From: Watersipora subatra
Lineage: Eukaryota > Bryozoa > Gymnolaemata > Cheilostomatida > Watersiporidae
DNA: 64,000 nucleotides
Assembly (NCBI RefSeq): GCF_963576615.1
Contig: NC_088708.1
Span: forward strand, 68,716,672 to 68,780,671
Reading direction: 5' to 3'
Part shown: piece by piece, positions 12,492-26,036 of the stretch
Position numbering within the stretch: the stretch's first letter is position 1
Layout: each line of letters opens with the position of its first letter
The notes under the pieces: model-generated
Told to the model about the DNA's origin: nothing
The model's input: only the letters and a program-made list of their open reading frames with translations
Database searches by the model: none
Made by a program: the position numbers and the translations under genes

Positions 12492-13424
12492 GCCTAGTTC
12501 GTCATTGGCTTCCCATCAATAATAATCAATGTTTATTGCATCTTTTCATATTTTTTAAAGGTTATACTTGATGTATCACTGGACCATGTAGGATAAATTC
12601 AGATAATTTCTGAAGTGTTCACCACTTAGTCCTACAAATTATACACGGTCAATCAGGATAAACTTTCTTTTTTGACACATTTTATGATTTATTTTTAAAT
12701 ACAGCAACTATATTTCAATACATCTATAGATATGATTTTAACACCTGCACCCATGTGCAAGTTATTCAAATCTAGGCTAGCATGGCATAAAATGACAAAC
12801 GGCACATAAACTACCAACATTTTGCCCTTTAGTATGAGAATCGGTGCCGTAACTGGATTTGTCACAGCATGATATACTCAATTGTCACTGCAAATAAATA
12901 GCATTGTTTGAAAGAATGTTAAACTACTGTGTGTTATGCAGATCTTGAAAAAGCTACTCCTGCACTATCGTATCGGATGTTGTAGGTGCACCTGATTTGA
13001 AACACCCACCAACTCATTTACCTGCCATGTCAGCTAGTTTCGCATGACCAACTATATGATAGAAATATTTGCACTTCATTAAATAATACGGAGTTCAGTC
13101 AGTATACATCAACGAGAAGGACTTCAAACACAGTTGTAAACAGACAACTGATGATTACCTACCTAAGAGACGTGCAAACAGTTTTATATCTTGTTGATCG
13201 CAATAGAGCATGCATTTATTAAAGTGTGATAATTGCTGCAATTGCAGTACACGTACAGTTATAAATATTGAACAAAAGAAATTAACTTTATAACAGAAAA
13301 CCATAAGTCTGTGTAAAAAGCAGCTTTCAATATCCATTAAAATGGCATATAAGGAAACAAACTATACCAGAGTCGCATTCAATTTATTATATTCATGATC
13401 AATTCAGAAATCATTGCAAGGTCA
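12492..13424. other. Convergent 3' flanks of RBBP8 (+) and LSM12 (-)
   Basis: No coding sequence recognised. AATAAA on the plus strand at 12893-12898 is a candidate poly(A) signal for RBBP8. TTTATT at 13383-13388 is the minus-strand AATAAA just past the LSM12 stop. Signals were chosen by hexamer and position only. Confidence 0.45.
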
Positions 13425-16257
13425 TCAAGCTGTAGACTTGTGCTTGTCTTCAAAATGCTTGCGCACCTGTAATATAACATTATAGGATCTTATGTGATTG
13501 GACTGTAAATAAAGAGTGCTGAATGCGTAGTCAAACAATACTTGTAAATAAAATATTGATGAATAAACATGCACTTACTAGTTTAGATATATGGTCAACT
13601 GATGATGCATTGCGGCCAGATATGACTTTACTGAGATCTTTGTCATTGTATGGCTCCTTAATCTCCACATCTTTGAAAGCCACAATAGTCTTACCAGACC
13701 AAGTCAAATCAACAATGCTACAGAAAGACAAAACCACAGCACTGTATACAATTTAAGCAAGTATCAATGGATCATACCGAAGTTGGTAGTGATGTGCAAG
13801 TGAATTACACCTGTTAAGTCCATTGACTAAAATAGCGTTGGCTATAGGACAAAAATAATCAAAATTTGATAATGTTAATAACCAATCATCTATCACGTTT
13901 AAGAATAATAAAAAACAAGCAATATAGAAATTGTCTATTAGCATGTCTTTTAGAGAATGATTGGTTTACTTACGTTTTCTGAATGAAATTGAAAAGACTC
14001 TGTCCCTCTTTACTGACTCCTACACCGATGTGTGATATTCTCTCAAGTTTTCTGTCTACTTGCTCGCTCACCCGTTTGGTCAGCTATAAACAGTATTGCA
14101 AAATGTGGTCATACTCAACTGGAGTTTCAGATCTAACTCCTGATCAAGCAGTTACTTTAGACCTAAAATTGTGGGCCATGTTCAGATGAGCATCTGTTAA
14201 TACCGTGTTGTTAAGCAGGCTTTTTCAGAAACACTAATTTCAAGAAATTTAAAGCATCAGCTTTTTGTAACTAGTTAAAATGTTTATGCATATTTGAAAA
14301 CAGCTAAAAAACCCTCTGGTCTGAACCAATCATTTGATGACACATATAAAGAATTGTGCATTGTTGTTTAGGGCTGCTAACTAATGAACTGACAGCATTT
14401 GAACCTTACATACAGAACAATTGTGCAACAAATAATTACTGAATATTTCAGTTTTAAGCTGTTGTAAAGAGCAAAATCATCGACGAGAGATAAAAGACTA
14501 AATTCACTTGGAAAGTAAAATCTCGCTCTAATACCCCTACAATGTTATTGATGCTTGCCCGAATGTAACACTGAAATGTGCTGCACATATTGCTATCAAA
14601 AATACGCACAGCAAAAATAGATTGCAATTGGTTGAAGCGCTTGAGAATTTAAACAAGCATTTTATAAACAATAACAGAAAATCTTAGTTATTAAATTGCA
14701 CTTATTATGCGTGTACGTGTTAGTTGAGTAAATGCTAATCCTAATTAAATGCTTCATCCAAACTTAATACGCATATGCTCCTTCCACCAAATCGCTAAAA
14801 ATGTTTGGTTTCAAAACTCCATCTGGTTCCTGGAAACCATCCTTTGAAACACCCGCCTGTAGACTCTCTGACACCCACTAGTGGACAATCTGACACCCAC
14901 CAGTGGACTATCTGACACCCACCAGTGGACTATCTGACACCCACCTGTAGACTATCTGACACCCACCTGTAGACTATTTGACACCCACCTGTAGACTATC
15001 TGACACCCACCTGTAGACTTTCTGACACCCACCTGTAGACTATCTGACACCCACCTGTAGACTATTTGACACCCACCTGTAGACTATCTGACACCCACTT
15101 GTGGACTATCTGACACCCACCTGTAGACTATCTGACATCCACCCGTGGACTATCTAACACCCACCTGTGGACTATCTGACATCCACCTGTGGACTATCTG
15201 ACACCCACTTGTGGACTATCTGATTGAAAATGAAAAAACTCTGGGAATCGCCAGGCTTACTACTAGCTCTCTATAAAAGTCTTCAATTGGCAGGTTGAAA
15301 TCATAGTTGTTTCCCCAGCCATGACCAAACATGCCTGTACATTTTAACCAGTTACAAAAAACTGATGCTGTAAATGACCTGAAATTTGGTGCTCGACATA
15401 AAATACTACATTTTACTACATGGGGTTAACAGATTTTTTAATCTGAACCTACCAAACAGGACCTTTAATACTTTTCAAAATATGCCACTTATTTGCATGT
15501 TGACATAGAATAAATAACTACAGTCCTTAAAAGGCAGTTATGAGAGATATTTAAAACTTGATTCCAGTAAAATGAGAATGTACCTTGTTGTTGTCCAAAG
15601 AGATAAGAGGCCGTTCTTTCTGGCTTGCTGGTTCTTTTTCCACAAAAACATGCTTAAGGTTATTTGTGTTTAACATATGTATAGTGTTATGTTTATGCCT
15701 AGATCCAGGTTCTAGAGGAGACACTGCAACGTAAAGGACATCAAGTAATCTCAATTTGAAAATGCAGATGGGAAATCAGTACTAATCGCCTCTTAAACCA
15801 TAGTGAAGTCACACAATGAAAATTAAGCTACATTCACATTAAATAAAACGTGCAAATGTTTTTTCTAGACAAAAAGAGATTTATAAGTATTAAACAGTGA
15901 CAAAAAATGATCTGAAACAACGTGAATTTCGATCCAAAATACTTTTATAATTACGAGATGTATTATTGATACACATCCAATGGTAAAATTCTAGATATTT
16001 TTTCCCAATATATCTAGCTTATACAGTACAAACACAAAAACGTTAAACATGGACATCAAAGAGTATTGTTCAGTTTTGATCAAAAAATATATTGAAATGT
16101 GTATACCTATTAAAATGGCCTTTTTATTTAGATCAAGAGCTAATACTTCCCCCCGTATCTCAGTATCGTGACAAGTAACGCATTTCACAATAGTTCCAGC
16201 CTCCAACTCCAAACCGAGATCACCAGGCTCACCGGCTGGAGCCTCAACACGAGTCAT
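13425..16257 (-). CDS. LSM12: LSM12 homolog, complete, 193 residues
   Basis: Five exons read on the minus strand: 16107-16257, 15584-15723, 13974-14083, 13579-13717, 13425-13466. All have GT/AG borders and matching phases (1, 0, 2, 0). The total is 193 residues against 195 in human. An N-terminal Lsm-like domain (about 15-80) contains VKCVTCHDTEIRGEVLAL, matching human VSCRTCQEQRLQGEVVAF. The C-terminal LSM12 AD (anticodon-binding-like) domain (about 98-190) contains ISHIGVGVSKEGQSLFNFI, then SGKTIVAFKDVEIKEPY, ending VRKHFEDK. Vertebrate LSM12 binds ataxin-2 and is an NAADP-binding cofactor of two-pore channels. The start at 16257 has A at -3 and gives the family-length N-terminus; an in-frame ATG at 16344 would add 29 residues and is less likely. 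Intron 2 carries a 22-bp minisatellite. Confidence 0.93.
14848..15222. repeat. 22-bp minisatellite, about 17 copies, in LSM12 intron 2
   Basis: The unit CACCTGTAGACTATCTGACACC is repeated with substitutions (CTGTAG/AGTGGA/TTGTGG variants in blocks). The sub-family pattern shows unequal exchange within the array. It lies between the second and third coding exons of LSM12. Confidence 0.92.
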
Positions 16258-19200
16258 TTTGTTTACGAGTTCTTTTGCGTTTGACAAAATGTGAGGTAAA
16301 AAGGATAAATGTCGGTACACCAAATAGTTTGCTTTTCTTGTCATATTATGTAAGTATGACAGTCTTTGAACTATTTACGTTTAAAGAAACGTTGGAACTC
16401 GAACTAAACAACATTGACCTCTTCTAGACTATAACATTACTTATCAAGCACATTTTTTGTAAGGCAGAAACGTAACAATAGCGCTGCAGACGGACTACGA
16501 AAAGACTGACCACGGACGATAACCTATACCATTTATTACAGCCAGGACACGTTAGTTAGTAATCTATTGTTATTTGATAACAAGGAGCTTATATTTTCAA
16601 GCATATTATCAAATAAAATGGAAACTGTAAAAGTATCCTGAATACAAGATTATAGGACACGTTATAAAGTTTCCTACACCGTCTTTCTAAATTTTGCAAA
16701 CTCTTATATATGTTTAATTTATTAAATTATGACTGTAGATACTGAAATATATATAAATTTAAATTAACAGAAACAGTTTGCTCAACCTTCTTTATTTGTG
16801 CAGTCTTGTGCAAATTGTATATCCGTGTAATTTGACTAGGGTGCTCGTGTATCTTGGCTTCATTCGACTTTAACAATTTTTGATTGAGTTGAGAGGCTAT
16901 AACTTTCTTTTTTCAATACTTTTTACAAAATTTAGATTATTGCTTTTGTAAGATTTCTGAAGTTTAAAGAAAAAAGCATTTGTAGTTGTTGGTAGAGATG
17001 GCTCTATTACAGCAGGCCTTTGGTTTATTGTTATAGTAGCCAAAGTTGAAAAGCGGATTTTGTCTTTGTTCAGTTAACAGCGGTGTAAGGAAATTATTTG
17101 AAAAGCTAGAAGTTTCTTCTTGCAGATGAAAAATAGAACGGGAGAAATAGGGAAGGTGATGTACATGAGTACTGAAGCAGGGCACAAAACTATTCATTAT
17201 TCAATGTATATTAAATGGTTGTTTCATCATTAAGACAGCAGTGAATATTCCTTCATTTGGAGTCTCTTCAAGTGGCAACTATAAAATAAGATTTTTAGGA
17301 AACTTGTAGAGAAAGGTACTGAAGAAAGCTGTTGCCAAATCATAACAGTGTCCTTATTGCAAGATTTAATAATTTGTCAAAAGTCATTCAAGCTTATACA
17401 CAAGTCAATGGTTGATTAACTAACATAAAATTATGAGTTATGCTCTCTAAGTTTTTGAGTTGTAATTCTGCTTTGCAAGTTAATGCTCTGACAACATTTT
17501 TTATAGTTGAATCAAATGAAAGCCCATGGAAAATTTGCTTTTAATTTTTGTAGAATCATCATGTAAGTCAGCATTAACAACAAGGAGGCACATTGTACAT
17601 AAATTTGTATACATGGTGCTTGATCAAAAAAACTATCTGCATGACTTTGTTGTTTAGTGTGGAACATAAAAAAGTACCTACACGCATATTACTGCCTAGT
17701 CATTTTATGATTCGTTTTTTTGCTTCTGATTCAAACAGTTTTTAAAAGTTTTCATGTGTATGCGCTTATTCAGATGAATATAAGGCACCTTCAATGCACA
17801 GATCGGGAGATCGATATATAGGCACATTTTGATTTGCATTACCTGTCAGGCCTCACCCTAAAACAGCCAAGAGAGAGTAGATCTCATTTATTTATAACTT
17901 GCCTACGGGTTTTTTTTTGTAAATTATAATATAAAATTATTTTCATTATAAAATATTGTTAAATTAAGGTTTGCGCTGGATACTTTCCAATTTGAACATT
18001 AGAGTAAAGCAGCCCAGAACACAGGATGAGATTGATTATTGAATTGCCAGATCCAAAAACACTGTTGCATATGCTTAGATCAAGCATACTTAAAAGATAA
18101 AGATTGCTTGCTGTTACAAGATTGATTACACATAAGATTAATATTGAATACTTGAGCAAGTTCTAATGAGATTATCAATGAGGATGCTGCATAGGCTATA
18201 CATTTCCTTTAACTAAAAAAAATTGAAAGCAAAACAAAATCTATTTTTTGATTAGCGAGAATGAAAGACTCTTTGGTAAAGCGACTCATGAGGTTTTGTG
18301 GACGAATGCTGATGGAATCAGGACTTGATCATTTATGAGAGTTATTATTTATGCGCCAGCTAATTTCGATTTAAAAAAAACAAACCGAGAATTGCGCTCT
18401 GTTCAGCTTAAAGAAATGCCCTGTAAGATTTTCCAAGAAAAACTGATATTAGCTGATGAAAAATTTGATAAATGGCTGATAGCTTGTAAACTAAATAAAT
18501 GGCTACTTTCTATCGATACTGATAGAACAGGAAAGCACAACTGTAGTAATTAGAGATTTACACATGAAATTGGGTTCCAAGAATGACTTAGTCATCTGAA
18601 ATTATGGTTTCAAAGTCGCACTGTGAATGAAAGTCAGAATGACAGTTTAAACAAGGATTACTGATATAAAAAATTAGGTTATGCCATATCACTAAATAGG
18701 TTTACTGGGTCACCTTCTTAATACAAAAGTCGATCAGACAAACAGCCAAAAAATTTGCAAAAAATAAAAGCTTATGAAGCTCAGCTTGGTTAATAAAAAG
18801 ATTGTTGAGGAAATTAATACGGTAGTGTCCCAATACCAATATATTAATATAGTATATTACTATATGTACTGCGATAGAACTGGAAATGTCCCAAACTGTA
18901 GAAAACAAATGCGCTGATAAAAATTGGAATACTCCCAAAGCAATACTTGAAAAGGTTGCGAAACACCTAGAAAAAACATCAGAATCAACTGATCAAAATT
19001 TAACAATAATTGGGATACTAATAGAACAAAAAGATGATAAGAAACAAAAGAATAAACAGAGGAATACATGGTTGAACATGGATAAATATAACGGAGCCAA
19101 GCAGTGATTTCACTGCTAGTCAGTCTAACGGTAGGCCAAAGTCGCGAGGACAGGAAAGTACTCTGCAGTGAGTTAACAGAATTTGATGAATGAGTAAGCT

Positions 19201-21655
19201 ATGGTACAATTGAGCTTCAATCAAGGCCTCATAATACATCTTTCATAATACATGACTAATGGAAGTAGATAGTCAGCTCCCAAAACTGATGATAAACATG
19301 GTTATAAGAAGTTATATGTTTATTCACTATTTTTGGTAATTATCCGATAAATGCTTATCTTCATAAAAGATGTAGGCGCATCTGCCCATTATGCTTGCAA
19401 AAGATGCTTGAACCTGCTCTCCACTATACTGTACGCCTTCAAATTCATTGTTATGAACAAATCACCCAGACTTCATTTCCATGACCTTTTATGCTGTTAG
19501 CTACTTATGCTTATCAACCTAAAGGCCGAGTAGCATTAAAAAGTCTTCGCATCCATTATTAACTTAGTATTTTAGTGTAAAATGAAATATTTGGCTGCGG
19601 TATGTTCACTGTATAGATTTAAGCAGACTGTCCAGGCGATAGCATTTTCTCCATTATTCCAGGCCCTTCAAATCAAATTTGGATGATTTTAAGAAACGTT
19701 CAAAATTTAGAGGCATAATTTTGAACACTTGGTAATCCGTGAATATGCATTAGAATCTTGTTTACCACCTGGCGTGGAAAAGTTGTGTGTGAATCAATTT
19801 GGATCAATTGCTGCCATAGTAAAAAGTTTTCGCCTTTTTGAGTACCTACCAAGTTTTCATAATTGCAAGTACAAAGATGAATGTCACCTATCACCGACTA
19901 GTAGACTTCAATTTTGTTTATACATCGGCATGAATGTGAAAAGTTTAAGATATTGTAAAAGATACACTGCCAAATCAATGAATGGCTGCGAATCTTTACA
20001 TTGTAATAATTTCAATTTGAGAAAAACATATTTGATTCGAACTTGTTTTTTCACAAACTTTGTCAGCTGACAACTGTTTAAGCACTTGCTCATCACAAAC
20101 ACACAGTTGTGTGTCTACGTTTTAAACAGCCGTGTCCAGTTAGATCAGAGGTCCTTAACTTTTTTCTACTTGTTCCTCCTTTTCATCAATTTCCTCAAAC
20201 CATTTCTCTTTGTATTTTGCCCTCAGTTTTTGCTATATTTCACTTCAGCTGAGAGTATTTTGACGCTCTGTTTTCACCTTAACATGTACATGTAATGGTT
20301 TGCTAACATTTATTTTGATCTATCAGTGGAAAATAGCTTGTGAGACAATTGAATGTCGATGAGACTTTTGCTAGCTCAACAGTGAACTAAAGATTCTGAA
20401 GTATGTCATATTTGAGTACTAACAGAAGCATTGTGGTCTATCAGCAATCATCAATACGTAAGATTTATGGCAAAACTTGCATGTAGCAGTTTTCAACTAC
20501 ACTTGCAATGCCAGCTCATTGATCGTGTTGTCCAATTATTTCTGTCACCTATGTGAACACCAGTCGTGCGCCATCGCTGTAACATGTTGTTTTTAAACCT
20601 CCCTATTATTTAACTTATTTTCATCTTTTGCTTGTTGTTACTAGAGGTAACCGTTGGTATAATTGTCCAAGTGCTTCAGGATAGTAGTTGCTATATCTGC
20701 ATACATGTATACGTACACAATTTCTCTATGTAAAGAATTGTACTTGTTGGCAACGTTCTGCGTTGACTCTCAGACTGAAGGTACATGTAGAAGTGTCAGA
20801 TACTACTGCTGTCTCTCATACTACACTTATTATGAGTTGACTCTCAGACTGAAGGTACATGTTACAGTAGAAGTGTCAGATAATACTGCTATCTCTCATA
20901 CTACACTTATTATGAGTTGACTCTCAGACTGAAGGTACATGTAGAAGTGTCAGATACTACTGCTGTCTCTCATACTACACTTATTATGAGAGAAATAGTA
21001 GTAAAATAGCAAATGCTCCATTCCCCCAAAAATCTCTAAATTCCTCTCTGGTGGGAATTCCTCTTGTTTTAGGCCACTGGTTTAAATGAACTTAAATATC
21101 TAGATTGTCTGAAGCTATACTATTTATATTGTTTTCAATTTGCTTTGCCACCAGGATGGGCTGGTGTAAATTTAATGAAACTGCATTTTCCATGAATTTT
21201 AATAACCCTAGACAAAGTGTAAATGCAAGTGTTACTCCTAAATGCTCAATAAAGTAAAACACTACAAGGTTTGGCTAGCTTTTTGGTAGAAGCACGAGCT
21301 GAAATAGGCCAGAAATTTGTTTTACACTGTACTTGGTCCCTATTTGAGTGTGCCTTTGTGCAAATTGATGCAGATCTGTTGAGTTTATAATGTTTCCCAA
21401 TATTTTAATAATTTTTTACCTACCAAAAGTTGCTATTTGAGCATAGTTATATTAATATAGAAAACATTACAATTTATTTTTCATTTGATGTCTTTCATGG
21501 CAATAAGCACTTAATGGAATATGTTTCTAAGTTGAAGATACATCAATCAAAAGCGTTTGGTCGAAGTTATCCTGCTTTGGTATCATATGTGCTCAGTATC
21601 CATGAGCCTTTTTTGGTCACTTCAGGCTATGTCATCTAATCTTGTTTGTGCTTTC
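16258..21655. other. Divergent intergenic region, LSM12 to the small coiled-coil gene
   Basis: About 5.4 kb without a supported coding exon apart from the tandem repeat at 20762-20992. It should hold the LSM12 promoter and the 5' non-coding exon or exons of the gene starting at 21663, whose ATG lies just inside an exon with acceptor TTTCAG. ORFs at 18335-18553, 18886-19107 and 19729-20070 have no recognisable similarity and ordinary AT-rich composition. Confidence 0.5.
20762..20992. repeat. Three-copy tandem repeat, 74-80 bp unit
   Basis: Copies start at 20762, 20836 and 20916 with GTTGACTCTCAGACTGAAGG. The middle copy carries a 6-base insertion next to ACATGT, which changes the spacing from 74 to 80. 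Otherwise the copies are nearly identical. Confidence 0.9.
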
Positions 21656-21662
21656 AGGGTAG

Positions 21663-24600
21663 ATGGCGGAGGAAACACAAACTTTCAATTGGACTGGAAG
21701 CCAGTCAAAGATTGCAACTTGTACAGCTGCAGTAAAAGCTGATGGCAGCCAAGCGAAAGATTTGGAGGATATTGAGAATTTATTGTCATCTTCTATAGGA
21801 ACATCTATTAATGGTATGAAGTTGGAGCTGAAGTGGAAAAATGTTATGATTGTCTTAATGCAGGCATCTCAGAAAAGTGTAATCAAAGGACTAAATGAGT
21901 TTTGATTAGAACCTACATTTGTATAACTTCTGAATGTACATGTATATGGGTGAATTATCTTGTATCTCCTATTGAGATCATCACAAACATAAAAAATTAT
22001 AAGCCATCCTTATAGTATCTGAATAACTTTCACTATGTAGTGCAAGTCTGTTAGGGATTAAGTTCCAACTTGGACTCTATGCCAAGTATATACCATATCA
22101 CAAACTTCTTGTATATCTCCACTGGTAAGTTTTAATAATTTTATATCTTGTTTCAGTTATATCATGTGGATTTTACCATATAGGGTATACGCAAACTATG
22201 GGCAAATAATTGTCAGGTGGAAGTAAGTTTAATACATTGTTTAGCCTCACTGCAGTCTGCAGTGTAAGGTCTTTTATAGTCGGAGTGTTTCCACATGTCA
22301 GGGTAATGGCAGATACGCCTGGCTACTATTTGTAGTTAGGGTAAACATAGGACAGAATTATATCATGCAGCAAAGTGAATTTATCATGAATTGTGAACAG
22401 ATTTATATAATTTGGCAGTATTTAACATGTTTATTTAGTTTGAACAAAGTTTACTTTCTGTTGATATAATTATTTTTTTACATAAGCACAATATTCATCA
22501 ACAGAACAATTAAATACTTTACTAAACACTTTACCATGACTGGATAAACTTTAAATAAATTGCTAGACACAATAGATAAAATGATTGGGGTTGATACAAT
22601 AAAGATATCTTTTTGAACCAACTGTAACAATAGTTGCATTACACGTTTTTCTGTTTGTTGTAGACCGTTTGAAATAAGCTCTTGTAATCTCATTATGAGA
22701 CTATTTTTAGGCATTCACTTTTATTATTAGCTCAGGTCATCTAATGTTTTTATTGTGCTCAACTAGATGCAGTGTATGGTAACTGGGGTTGTGAAAGACA
22801 GCTAGCTGGAACTATCATGCTCAAGTCTATTCACAAACTAGATGCAATGCAGCTATAGGCTCTAAATATCGAGACAAACTCAATTCAGCTGACTAGCAGC
22901 ACTGCATGGAACTCTAGCAAAAATATACTGAACAATTTCTAGTTGGCACTAGAGCGAGTAAAAACTGCTTCAGCTCTGCAGGCTGTCTCATTTGCTAAAC
23001 CTTATTAGCGAGTGATAAATACCACATCATGGTGATTTGAAAAGTTAGCATTATGCTTATAAATATTTTAGTGGAAAATTAAGCTCCCAAAAGTGCTCTA
23101 ATGTTCACTACTCCCAAGCATTGCTACTACTATAAGAGGACCTTTGAGAGGGCGCAGAAGGCACTCCTCATCTCACCTCTCCTTCATGTGACTGATTCAG
23201 CTCATTGGTGGTTTTGCTAGCTAACAAAGCATGCATTCAACAATAATATATACAAATGTGTGACATGCAACAGGAAAATCTATGTATGTTTGAGGCCTCC
23301 ACACCACTCTATCACAATATCTTCCATTGTAGCAATGAGGTCTCTATCAGATGAATATGAAACCAGTCTCCACACACTTCAAAAGTATGTAATATTCATT
23401 TGCTTTACACTCCATTGACAGTATTTTCTGTATATGCATCTTTGATCTTTGGCCTTGAGTATAATGTGAAAGTGGGCTATTTAAATGGTAATGTACAATT
23501 GTGAAAAATGTCTATGTGCTGTTTGCCACATAACACTTTGATTTCTAAAGCTGTCTAACTAATGTCCGTAATCTTTGTGCAGAGACCAGGGGTTTGTTTT
23601 ACTGACTCTTCTATTTTTTTGGTTTACTAGAAAACAATTTTTATTTTACCTTGCGTTCCTTTTCGGACAAAGATTGGTTTACGGATGCAATATTAGTTTG
23701 ATGCCTCATAAGTTGTTGTTAAAAGTTTTAATTTGTACATGGGTAACAAGACTTGTGCATTAAGCAGAGTGGTAAAGGTCGGGTGTTGAACAATTTTATC
23801 TGATTTTCACACTCAAATTTCGCATTTGCTTTCATTACATTTGTTTACCGCCTAAGAACGTGCAGCTCAGCAGATTAAGTTTGAGAAACCCTAATCATTA
23901 ATACTGATGCCTATCCTGGTATCGATATTAACACCAATTTGACAGATAATCACTAATCTGGATTGGTATCAGTCAATCTTTATTTAAATAAATATGAAGC
24001 CTCATATAATTTTTGCAAATCCACCAATTATGTTGGCGATTGTATCTTTGCCTACTTATCTAGAGCGTATACACTGCGAGTTTATTATTTAGCTATATAT
24101 TTTCAATGAAGTCTGCTCAGTCTTCTCTTTATTTATAACTCAGACACATGGCTGCTAAATTCTGTTAATAGTTTTCTCTTTGCAGCCAGGATGTAAATTA
24201 TATATTGTATTTCTGTTTTGCACCATTAATAGTTGTTACCGCCAATCACGTCTATAATTGTAGTGTAATACAATTTAGTTACTATTATTAAGGAATATGT
24301 ATAGCTTCAAATATTTTTTCTCAAGTAAAATAAATACATTGTATATTTTATTTATAGCTTCTGTAACAAATGAACATATAAATGCGAATCCAAAAATTTG
24401 ATTCGGGTTCATTTTTAGTAAGAATCGGATAGGTATCTGGATCAGTCAGTGTATTCTGATTTAGCATTACACTAATTTTAAATGCATTCAAAACTCAACT
24501 TGTAATCACCTTGAGGCATCAAGTTTTTGACATAGTATGTACTAAGAGCGAATTTTTGACAATCTCTGATCCAATTTCTATCTATCCTACGCCATCCATA

Positions 24601-25720
24601 GATTCTTGAAACATCAGTTTGTAGATCAGTACATAAGTATGCATGCAGTGCTCCTAGCTTGATTCTACAGTTTTTGAGTAATATAAAGTAGCAATCATAC
24701 CTCGTTAGACGTTCCCAGATATTTAATTCCAAGAAGATTAGTGTGAGCAGTGGCAGCAATGAGAAAAAAGAGAAAGCCTCTTAAGATTAGAAATAAATAT
24801 CAGGCAACCATGAGCAAGCATCTTTGTATTAAATGTCTTTTAAAAATCTCCAAAGCTGTCTCATAAGTTACCATTGCAAATAAATTGGAAAGGATATGAG
24901 AACAAAGCCCAAAATTATTAAAAATGGAAAAGCTGGGCATGATAATTGATGCTAAAATAAAGAACCATAAATAAGTTATATTAATTTAAAGTTGAGGTAG
25001 TTTGGAATCACAATCAACACTTCTACTTACACATACAGCATCCATATCTTGTACCACCCAGCCTACATCTCCATTCCTCTTTCTGTAGCATGAACCATGA
25101 CCTCTTTAATTGATTATTCATTTAGTTCCTTACATATTAGTTAGATGTAGTTACATTTGGTTTTTACACTCTTAAATAATGTATTTGTTTTAGTGATTTA
25201 ATTGTGGTTCAAGTATTTGTCATAAAGTTTTGGACTAGTGAAACAGATTAAACGAGATGCAGTGTTCTTATAAGAATTCTTGCTCCAACATACACAAATT
25301 GTGACAGGAAAGTTCTTGAAACAGGTTACATTGAAATTTGACTATAATACTTTAAAAATATTTATGGGTATTAAAATAAGCATGATGCTCATTGATCCTA
25401 CAAATTATTGAATGATAAAATCATGTGTACCATTGGTTGCCTTCAGGATTTGTTGCATATCATGTGCTAGGTGTATACTTATTCATTTTGTCTCTGCTTA
25501 TGGATTACAGGATGTATTTGATTGAAATTGCTGTTCACTGATTTTTAGAGATATCATTAGCCAATGGAAGGTGTGCATACAATGTCTTGACAAGCTTACA
25601 GAAGCAGCAGTTGAAACAAGAGATGAGTTGATCGAGAAGAAAGAAAGTCAGATGAAAAATATTCATGCACTGGCAAGCGTTCTAAATGGCATGTCTCAGG
25701 CAAATCCTTCCGAGACATAA
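21663..25720 (+). CDS. Small coiled-coil protein, 124 residues, family not recognised
   Basis: Three coding exons, 21663-21813, 23333-23384 and 25549-25720, have proper GT/AG borders and compatible phases (1, 2). They give an uninterrupted 124-residue protein. Residues 1-50 are polar with a Ser/Asp-rich end (DLEDIENLLSSS). The remainder, from MRSLSDEYETSLHTLQK on, is predicted mostly alpha-helical with coiled-coil-like charge spacing and two Cys (VCIQCLDKL). There is no signal peptide or membrane segment. The ATG follows the acceptor TTTCAG by 6 bases, so a 5' non-coding exon must lie upstream. Size and helicity recall small subunits of BLOC/BORC or kinetochore complexes, but I could match no specific family. 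It converges with SRCIN1, with only 316 bases between the stop codons. Confidence 0.75.
21814..25548 (+). other. Introns of the small coiled-coil gene
   Basis: Apart from the 52-base exon at 23333-23384 nothing coding is supported. The minus-strand ORF 24478-24759 has no recognisable similarity and no paired exons. Confidence 0.5.
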
Positions 25721-25725
25721 ACAGC

Positions 25726-26006
25726 TTTATTAGCCACTCTGTATTGGGCTACCAAGTAATACGTAGTAGAAATTTTTAGAGATTGTAAAATGGACAAACT
25801 AAAATGCTAATCACAATATTTAAAAAGCACCATCAATACAAAAAAGGAAGGTGCTATACCTAATACAAACTGTGGCAGAATATAAATTATCTAGTTACAA
25901 AATTATAGACATCAATAGTTATGTTACCACATATATAAAAAATGGTTATATATTAATAATAAAACATAAAAATACAGAAAAACCTTGGCCTACTTGAAGC
26001 AATAAA
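25726..26006. promoter_or_regulatory. Candidate overlapping poly(A) signals of two convergent genes
   Basis: Plus-strand AATAAA occurs at 25958-25963 and 26001-26006, downstream of the small gene's stop (25720). TTTATT at 25726-25731 is the minus-strand AATAAA downstream of the SRCIN1 stop (26039-26037). If both distal signals are used the two 3' UTRs overlap by nearly the whole 0.3-kb gap. Confidence 0.5.
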
Positions 26007-26036
26007 GCAGAGGAGTTGTAAAATATTACATATATG

